Shown here: in pieces, positions 58,304 to 64,000 of the stretch
Position numbering within the stretch: position 1 is the first letter of the stretch
Layout of the letters: each line of letters begins with the position of its first letter
Origin: Streptomyces uncialis
GTDB lineage: Bacteria; Actinomycetota; Actinomycetes; Streptomycetales; Streptomycetaceae
DNA: 64,000 nucleotides
Assembly: GCF_001905345.1 (NCBI RefSeq)
Contig: NZ_LFBV01000009.1
Location: 186,001 to 250,000 of the forward strand
Reading direction: 5' to 3'
Program-made: the position numbers and the translations under genes
The notes under the pieces: generated by a model
What the model was told of the DNA's origin: nothing
The model's database searches: none
What the model saw: only the letters and a program-made list of their open reading frames with translations

Positions 58304-60814
58304 GTGACCACCGTGGACGCACACCGGGACACCCCGGAACCCGAGGACACCGACAGGGCCGGCGGCCCCGGCGGCGACCGCGCGCCCAGTGGCTACGCGG
58401 CGGCCCGGCTGCGGCTGCTGCACAGCGGGGAGAGTGCCGGGCCGGTCCGCCGCGCGGCGCTCTCCGACCTCACCGACGACTGGCTGAGGAACCTCTTCGA
58501 CGCCGCCGCCGACGAGCCCCGGGGCATCAGCCTCGTGGCCGTCGGCGGCTACGGCCGGGGCGAACTGTCCCCGCGCAGCGACCTCGATCTGCTCCTGCTG
58601 CACAGCGGCGGCGACTCCCGGCGGACCGCGGCCCTCGCCGACCGCCTCTGGTACCCCGTCTGGGACCTCGGCCTCGCCCTCGACCACGCGGTGCGCACCC
58701 CCGCCGAGACCCGCCGCACCGCCGCCGACGACCTCAAGGTCCAGCTCGGCCTGCTCGACGCCCGCCATCTCGCGGGCGACCCCGCCCTCACCGCCGCCCT
58801 GCGCACCACCGTCCTCACCGACTGGCGCAACCAGGCCGCCGCCCGGCTGCCCGCCCTCCAGGAACTGTGCGCCGACCGCGCCGCCCGCCTCGGTGAACTC
58901 GCCTACCTCCTGGAACCCGACCTCAAGGAGGCCCGCGGCGGACTGCGGGACGCCACCGCCCTGTCCGCCGTCGCCGCCTCCTGGCTCGCCGACGCCCCCC
59001 GCGCGGGCCTCGCCGACGCCCGCCGCACCCTCCTCGACGTACGCGACGCCCTCCACCTCACCACCGGCCGCGCCACCGACCGGCTCGCCCTCCAGGAACA
59101 GGACCAGGTCGCCGCCGCGCTCGGCCTCCTCGACGCGGACACCCTGCTCCGCCAGGTGTACGAGGCCGCCCGCGTCATCGCGTACGCCGGCGACGTCACC
59201 TGGCGCGAGGTCGGCCGGGTGCTGCGCTCCCGCGCCGCCCGGCCCCGGCTGCGGGCCGTCCTCGGCGGCGGCCGGGCCGCGCGGGCGGCGGCCGTCCGCT
59301 CACCGCTCGCCGAAGGCGTCGTCGAACAGGACGGGGAAGCCGGACTCGCCCGCGGCGCCCGCCCCGAACGCGACCCGGTCCTCCCGCTGCGCGCCGCCGC
59401 CGCCGCGGCCCAGGCGGGCCTGCCGCTCTCCCCGTACGCGGTACGCCACCTCGCCGCCACCGCCGCGCCCCTGCCCGCCCCCTGGCCCGCCGAGGCCCGC
59501 GAACAGTTCGTCACCCTGCTCGGCGCGGGCCGGGCGACCGTCGAGGTGTGGGAGGCGCTGGAGGCCGAGGGCCTGATCACCCGGCTGCTGCCCGACTGGG
59601 AACGGGTCCGCTGCCGCCCCCAGCGCAACGCCGTCCACACCTGGACCGTGGACCGCCACCTCGTGGAGACCACCGTCCGCGCCGCCGCCCTCACCCGGCG
59701 GGTCTCCCGGCCCGATCTGCTGCTCGTCGCCGCGCTGCTGCACGACATCGGCAAGGGCTGGCCCGGCGACCACAGCGTCGCGGGCGCCGTCATCGCCCGC
59801 GACATGGCCGTCCGGATGGGCTTCGACCCCGCCGACACCAACGTGCTCGTCACCCTCGTCCGCCACCATCTGCTGCTCGTCGACACCGCCACCCGCCGCG
59901 ACCTCGAAGACCCCGCCACGGTGAACGCCGTCGCCGACGCCGTGGGCACCGTCCCGACCCTGGAACTGCTGCACGCGCTCACCGAGGCCGACGCGCTCGC
60001 CACCGGCCCCGCCGCCTGGTCGTCCTGGCGCGGCCACCTCGTGGACGACCTGGCCCGCCGGGTCACCGCCCGGCTCACCGGCGACCCCGCCCCCGCGGGC
60101 CCGTGGTCCGCCGAGCCCGCCGCGCCCACCGCCGAACAGGAACGCCTCGCGATCGAGGCCCACCGCACCGGCGGACCCGCCCTCACCCTCAGCACCCAGC
60201 ACCCGCCCACCGCCCCCGCCGACCCCGGTACGGAACCCCTCGGCGTGGAACTGCTGATCGCCGTCCCCGACCGGCCCGGGGTGCTCCCCGCCGTCGCCGG
60301 GGTCCTCGCCACCCACCGGCTCACCGTCCGGACCGCCGAACTCGGCGAACTCGCCCTCCCCGCCGTCCTCGGCACGGACCCCGCCCCCGTCCTGCTGCTG
60401 CGCTGGCGGGTATCCGCCCAGTACGGCGCACTGCCGCAGGGCGCCCGGCTGCGCGCCGATCTCGTCCGGGCCCTGGACGGCACCCTCGACATCGCCGCCC
60501 GGCTCGCCGAACGGGACGCCGCCCACCCCCGCCGCCGGGGCGCCGCCCCGCCCGCGCCCCGGGTGTCGGTGGCCCCCGCCGCGTCCCGGCACGCCACCGT
60601 CATCGAGGTACGCGCCCAGGACGCCCCCGGGCTGCTGCACCGCATCGGGCGGGCCCTGGAGGACGCCGGGGTACGGGTGCGCAGCGCGCACATCAGTACC
60701 CTCGGGGCCAACGCCGTAGACGCCTTCTACGTCACCGACACCGCGGGCGCCCCCCTCACCGCGGAGCGGGCCACCGGCGTCGCCGGGACCCTGGAAGCCG
60801 CCCTGCGGGGGTAG
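58304..60814 (+). CDS. glnD: PII nucleotidylyltransferase GlnD
   Basis: 836 aa. N-terminal nucleotidyltransferase domain GGYGRGELSPRSDLDLLLL (about 80-98), HD domain LLHDIGKGWPGDHS (about 478-491), and two C-terminal ACT domains (VPDRPGVLPAVAGVLATH and EVRAQDAPGLLHRIGRAL). In Streptomyces this enzyme adenylylates rather than uridylylates GlnK. GTG at 58304 with ACGGAG upstream. It follows glnK after a tandem-repeat spacer; the operon continues through the gap to the ffh region with its own gap of 114 bp. Confidence 0.96.
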   Translation: MTTVDAHRDTPEPEDTDRAGGPGGDRAPSGYAAARLRLLHSGESAGPVRRAALSDLTDDWLRNLFDAAADEPRGISLVAVGGYGRGELSPRSDLDLLLLHSGGDSRRTAALADRLWYPVWDLGLALDHAVRTPAETRRTAADDLKVQLGLLDARHLAGDPALTAALRTTVLTDWRNQAAARLPALQELCADRAARLGELAYLLEPDLKEARGGLRDATALSAVAASWLADAPRAGLADARRTLLDVRDALHLTTGRATDRLALQEQDQVAAALGLLDADTLLRQVYEAARVIAYAGDVTWREVGRVLRSRAARPRLRAVLGGGRAARAAAVRSPLAEGVVEQDGEAGLARGARPERDPVLPLRAAAAAAQAGLPLSPYAVRHLAATAAPLPAPWPAEAREQFVTLLGAGRATVEVWEALEAEGLITRLLPDWERVRCRPQRNAVHTWTVDRHLVETTVRAAALTRRVSRPDLLLVAALLHDIGKGWPGDHSVAGAVIARDMAVRMGFDPADTNVLVTLVRHHLLLVDTATRRDLEDPATVNAVADAVGTVPTLELLHALTEADALATGPAAWSSWRGHLVDDLARRVTARLTGDPAPAGPWSAEPAAPTAEQERLAIEAHRTGGPALTLSTQHPPTAPADPGTEPLGVELLIAVPDRPGVLPAVAGVLATHRLTVRTAELGELALPAVLGTDPAPVLLLRWRVSAQYGALPQGARLRADLVRALDGTLDIAARLAERDAAHPRRRGAAPPAPRVSVAPAASRHATVIEVRAQDAPGLLHRIGRALEDAGVRVRSAHISTLGANAVDAFYVTDTAGAPLTAERATGVAGTLEAALRG

Positions 60815-60928
60815 TCGGGCCGTACCAGGTGTACCCGGTACCCGTACGAAGGGCTCCGGCCCAGGCCGGACCGATTACCCTGGGGGACGACCTGCCCGCC
60901 CCCTTCGACCCGAGGATTCGCGACCGCC

Positions 60929-62464
60929 GTGTTCGACACTCTCCAGGATCGCCTCGCAGCGACATTCAAGAACCTCCGCGGCAAGGGTCGCCTGAGCGAG
61001 GCGGACATCGACGCCACCGCGCGGGAGATCCGGATCGCGCTGCTCGAAGCGGATGTGGCGCTGCCCGTCGTGCGCGCCTTCATCAAGCAGGTGAAGGAAC
61101 GGGCGGCCGGCGCCGAGGTGTCGCAGGCCCTCAACCCGGCCCAGCAGGTCATCAAGATCGTCAACGAGGAGCTCGTCGGCATCCTCGGCGGCGAGACCCG
61201 CCGGCTGCGGTTCGCCAAGACCGCGCCGACCGTGATCATGCTCGCCGGTCTCCAGGGCGCCGGTAAGACCACCCTCGCCGGAAAGCTCGGCAAGTGGCTG
61301 AAGGGCCAGGGCCACTCACCGCTGCTCGTCGCCTGCGACCTCCAGCGCCCCAACGCCGTCAACCAGCTCAGCGTCGTCGCCGAGCGCGCCGGGGTCGGCG
61401 TCTACGCCCCCGAGCCCGGCAACGGCGTGGGCGACCCGGTCCAGGTCGCGAAGGACTCCCTGGAGCACGCGCGGGCCAAGCAGTACGACATCGTCATCGT
61501 CGACACCGCCGGCCGGCTCGGTATCGACCAGGAGCTGATGCGGCAGGCCGCCGACATCCGTGACGCGGTCTCCCCGGACGAGATCCTGTTCGTCGTCGAC
61601 GCGATGATCGGCCAGGACGCGGTCAACACCGCCGAGGCCTTCCGCGACGGCGTCGGCTTCGACGGGGTCGTCCTGTCCAAGCTCGACGGCGACGCCCGCG
61701 GTGGTGCCGCGCTGTCGGTCGCGCATGTCACCGGCCGCCAGATCATGTTCGCCTCCAACGGCGAGAAGCTGGACGACTTCGACGCGTTCCACCCGGACCG
61801 GATGGCCTCGCGCATCCTGGGCATGGGTGACGTCCTCACGCTGATCGAGAAGGCCGAGCAGACCTTCTCCCAGGCGGAGGCCGAGGAGATGGCCTCCAAG
61901 CTGGCGTCCAGCAAGGGCAAGGACTTCACGCTGGACGACTTCCTCGCCCAGATGGAACAGGTCCGCAAGATGGGCTCCATCAGCAAGCTGCTCGGCATGC
62001 TGCCGGGGATGGGGCAGATCAAGGACCAGATCAACAACCTGGACGAGCGGGACGTCGACCGCACCGCCGCGATCATCAAGTCGATGACCCCTGTCGAGCG
62101 CCAGGACCCCACGATCATCAACGGCTCGCGCCGGGCCCGTATCGCCAAGGGCTCCGGGGTCGAGGTCAGCGCCGTCAAGAACCTGGTGGAGCGGTTCTTC
62201 GAGGCACGCAAGATGATGTCCCGGATGGCCCAGGGCGGCGGCATGCCCGGGATGCCGGGCATCCCCGGGATGGGCGGCGGCCCCGGCCGTCAGAAGAAGA
62301 AGGTCAAGGCCGCGAAGGGCAAGCAGCGTTCCGGCAACCCGATGAAGCGCAAGCAGCAGGAGCAGGACGAGGCCGCGCGGCGGGAGCAGGGCGGCGCGCC
62401 CGGCCTGCCCCAGGCCCCGCAGAACTTCGAACTGCCCGACGAGTTCAAGAAGTTCATGGGCTGA
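60929..62464 (+). CDS. ffh: Signal recognition particle protein Ffh
   Basis: 511 aa. N domain to about residue 85, G domain with GLQGAGKTTLAGKL (108-121), DLQRPNAVNQL, DTAGRLGIDQ and SKLDGDARGGAA, then a Met-rich M domain (about 310-460; MLPGMGQIKDQ and GMPGMPGIPGMGGG) for signal-sequence binding, and a basic tail KKKVKAAKGKQRSG. GTG at 60929. Partner of FtsY. A stable hairpin follows the stop. Confidence 0.97.
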   Translation: MFDTLQDRLAATFKNLRGKGRLSEADIDATAREIRIALLEADVALPVVRAFIKQVKERAAGAEVSQALNPAQQVIKIVNEELVGILGGETRRLRFAKTAPTVIMLAGLQGAGKTTLAGKLGKWLKGQGHSPLLVACDLQRPNAVNQLSVVAERAGVGVYAPEPGNGVGDPVQVAKDSLEHARAKQYDIVIVDTAGRLGIDQELMRQAADIRDAVSPDEILFVVDAMIGQDAVNTAEAFRDGVGFDGVVLSKLDGDARGGAALSVAHVTGRQIMFASNGEKLDDFDAFHPDRMASRILGMGDVLTLIEKAEQTFSQAEAEEMASKLASSKGKDFTLDDFLAQMEQVRKMGSISKLLGMLPGMGQIKDQINNLDERDVDRTAAIIKSMTPVERQDPTIINGSRRARIAKGSGVEVSAVKNLVERFFEARKMMSRMAQGGGMPGMPGIPGMGGGPGRQKKKVKAAKGKQRSGNPMKRKQQEQDEAARREQGGAPGLPQAPQNFELPDEFKKFMG

Positions 62465-62483
62465 CACCGTCCCGTCCGGCACC

Positions 62484-62523
62484 GGGGCGCGTGGCCGGCA
62501 CAGCTGACACGGCCGCGCGCCCC
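62484..62523 (+). terminator. Terminator of ffh
   Basis: Stem GGGGCGCG-T-GGCCG / CGGCC-G-CGCGCCCC with a 12-nt loop, 20 bp after the stop. Confidence 0.7.
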
Positions 62524-62667
62524 GTACCGCCGGGAGGTCCCGGCCCCGCCCCGCCGGGCGGGGCCGACTCCCTTCGCGTGAGCGGCAGTTGGACCGGCCC
62601 CCGCCGCCACGCCCGGCGCGGGGGACCCTTCCGGCTCCTCGCGTCCGGCCCCGTACGATGCCCGTTA

Positions 62668-63105
62668 TGGCAAAGGCATCCGTTCCCACGCCCCGGGCCG
62701 ATGACTTCCCCCGCCGCGGCCGGAACCTCGCCGACCGGACCGGCACGCCGGTCCGCCGTGTCCATGGCGAGAAAGAACCCGTCGCACCGGACGCGCTGTC
62801 CGCGGTGACAGCCGATACCCTGGCCGGGGACCAGGCGCTCCCGCTCGACCAGGCACCAGAGCGCCCGACCTCCCGTACCCCGGACGTGACCAGCGTCGCC
62901 GGGGCCGTGGAGGCCGTCACCGCAGGCAGCCGGGCCCGAATCCCCTGGGCCGCCCCCGGTGCCGACGGCGGGAGAGAGCCTGCCGGACACGGGTGACCGT
63001 CCGCTGTCCGGTCGCCGAGGACGGCTCGGTACCCCTGGCCGACGACGGCCCCGGGTGACATCGCCGTCCTGGCCCGAGCCCGCTGCACACCCCGGTCCGG
63101 CCCCA
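62668..63105 (+). pseudogene. proS: Prolyl-tRNA synthetase remnant with a large internal deletion
   Basis: An open frame from ATG 62668 reads MAKASVPTPRADDFPR, which I remember as the N-terminus of the actinobacterial archaeal/eukaryote-type ProRS, but it jumps at once to GRNLADRTGTPVRRVHGEKE and SRTPDVTSVAGAVEAVTAGS, ARIPWAAPGADG, which match the C-terminal end. After the frame stops at 62996, the next frame continues TVRCPVAEDGSVPLADDGPG and, after another shift, IAVLARA, corresponding to the remembered VRCLVAEDGSVP and VAVVARAY. The whole catalytic core (about 300 residues) is missing, so it cannot work. Comparison sequences are from memory. Confidence 0.75.
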
Positions 63106-63338
63106 CCGGACCGCCGCACACACCCTCCCCCCACTTCGCGCCGTACCGCGCGCGGCGTTCCGCCGTGGTCGCGAGCGGGGTGCATCTCCGGAGATATCCG
63201 CAGATCAGCGCACCCGCCCGCGTCCCTGTGCATCAGCTATGGAACAGCCGCAGAACAACGGAAACTGACGGGTACGTGCAAATTATTTGGGATGCCCCGG
63301 AATAGGAACACAGAGGCACTCCGGCTCGTTGTCACGAC

Positions 63339-63935
63339 GTGAGCACGACACCACCAGTTCTCGCCGCAGAGCTGGCAGCCGCGTGGGCCGATATTCAGCG
63401 GTACCACCCCGAGCTGCCAGATCTCGCCGCGCCCGAATCCCTGATCGGGGAGTCGTCGTCCGCCTGCGGGCACGCACTCTCCTTCGAACGACTCCTCCAT
63501 GAGGCAGTCCACGGCATCGCCGCCGCGAGAGGTGTCCGGGACACCTCACGCGCCGGCCGTTATCACAACCGCAGGTTCCTCGCGATCGCCGAGGAGCTGG
63601 GCCTCGACCATCCGGAGGAACCGCACCCGAGCAGCGGCTTCTCCCTGGTCACCCTGAACACCGACGCCAAGAAGCGCTACCGCTCGACCATCGACCGCCT
63701 CCAGCGCGCCCTCAAGGCGCACACGGCGGCCACCGAGTCCGACAACATCGCCCGTACCTTCCGCGGACCGGCCGCGCGGCACGGCTCCTCCGGGGGCGGT
63801 GTCCGCGTCAAGGCGGTCTGCGACTGCGGGCGCAACGTCCGCGTGGTTCCCTCGGTCCTCGCGCAGGCGCCGATCGTCTGCGGGGGATGCGGCAAACCGT
63901 TCCGCATCCCCGAACCCGTCGCCGTGGCCAGTTAG
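63339..63935 (+). CDS. HExxH-motif protein with zinc ribbon (SprT-like)
   Basis: 198 aa. LLHEAVHGIAAARG carries an HExxH zinc-protease-like motif (His54), followed by RYHNRRFLAIAEELGLDHPE with conserved residues of SprT-like proteins. The C-terminus has CDCGRNVRVVPSVLAQAPIVCGGCGKPF, a four-Cys zinc ribbon. Such genes often occur in actinobacterial mobile elements. No integrase or att site is visible in the window, so context does not decide. GTG at 63339; the 200 bp upstream is AT-richer (for example GCAAATTATTTGGGATGCCC). Confidence 0.72.
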   Translation: MSTTPPVLAAELAAAWADIQRYHPELPDLAAPESLIGESSSACGHALSFERLLHEAVHGIAAARGVRDTSRAGRYHNRRFLAIAEELGLDHPEEPHPSSGFSLVTLNTDAKKRYRSTIDRLQRALKAHTAATESDNIARTFRGPAARHGSSGGGVRVKAVCDCGRNVRVVPSVLAQAPIVCGGCGKPFRIPEPVAVAS

Positions 63936-64000
63936 CGGCACGGCGGAATGAGGACGGACACCCGTCGGCACCCGCCGCGGCGATGACCGTCCGGAGCGTC

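Overview
This is chromosomal DNA of a Streptomyces species. GC is very high, codons end almost always in G or C, and the gene order matches, from memory, the S. coelicolor core region around SCO5540-SCO5587: cvn1, gltX, a Gln/Glu tRNA cluster, ndgR, leuCD, hupS, cofC, gpsA, ddl, thiL, thiD, rpmB, recG, coaD, rpmF, rnc, mutM, smc, glcP, ftsY, nsdA, amtB-glnK-glnD and ffh. No database search was run, so product names rest on motifs and remembered family sequences.

Left part (1-6.5 kb): a minus-strand conservon, cvnA-cvnB-cvnC-cvnD (sensor kinase, roadblock protein, DUF742 protein, small GTPase-like protein), ends at a strong terminator. A second nitrate/nitrite-sensor-type kinase follows and runs off the left edge. 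7-18 kb: a 64-aa protein with a duplicated TANPRRT motif, a repeat block, a fumarylacetoacetate-hydrolase-family enzyme overlapping gltX, a HAD hydrolase, five tRNA genes (Gln-Glu-Glu-Gln-Glu), a MerR regulator divergent from a DUF4188 gene with an operator between them, ndgR divergent from leuCD, and hupS.

18-27.8 kb: cofC, an acyltransferase, gpsA, ddl, a DUF3515 lipoprotein, a one-domain Lrp-type regulator, thiL, thiD, rpmB and a DAK2-domain protein. 27.8-33.3 kb: a repeat block and a minus-strand pair, an HSP90-family protein translationally coupled to a 1039-aa TPR-like protein. This pair lies between the DAK2 gene and recG, which I remember as neighbours in S. coelicolor. 33.6-48.5 kb: recG, rsmD, coaD, a DivIVA-like coiled-coil protein, a YceD protein, rpmF, rnc, mutM, a CAP-domain protein, acyP, a small coiled-coil protein and smc. 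48.7-64 kb: glcP, an Eis-type acetyltransferase, ftsY, a prim-pol-like protein, nsdA, the nitrogen operon amtB-glnK-glnD with two GlnR-like boxes, ffh, a heavily deleted prolyl-tRNA synthetase remnant and an HExxH zinc-ribbon protein.

The most unusual feature is a family of intergenic repeat blocks (seven sites; core GGGGCGCGGGGAACTGCGC or its complement). Cores recur mostly every 69-76 bp. Many are preceded by a short hairpin GCGCCCC-loop-GGGGCGC. In four blocks, inverted left copies and direct right copies flank a shared central module. These blocks account for nearly all long ORFs between real genes in those regions, so none of those ORFs is called a gene.
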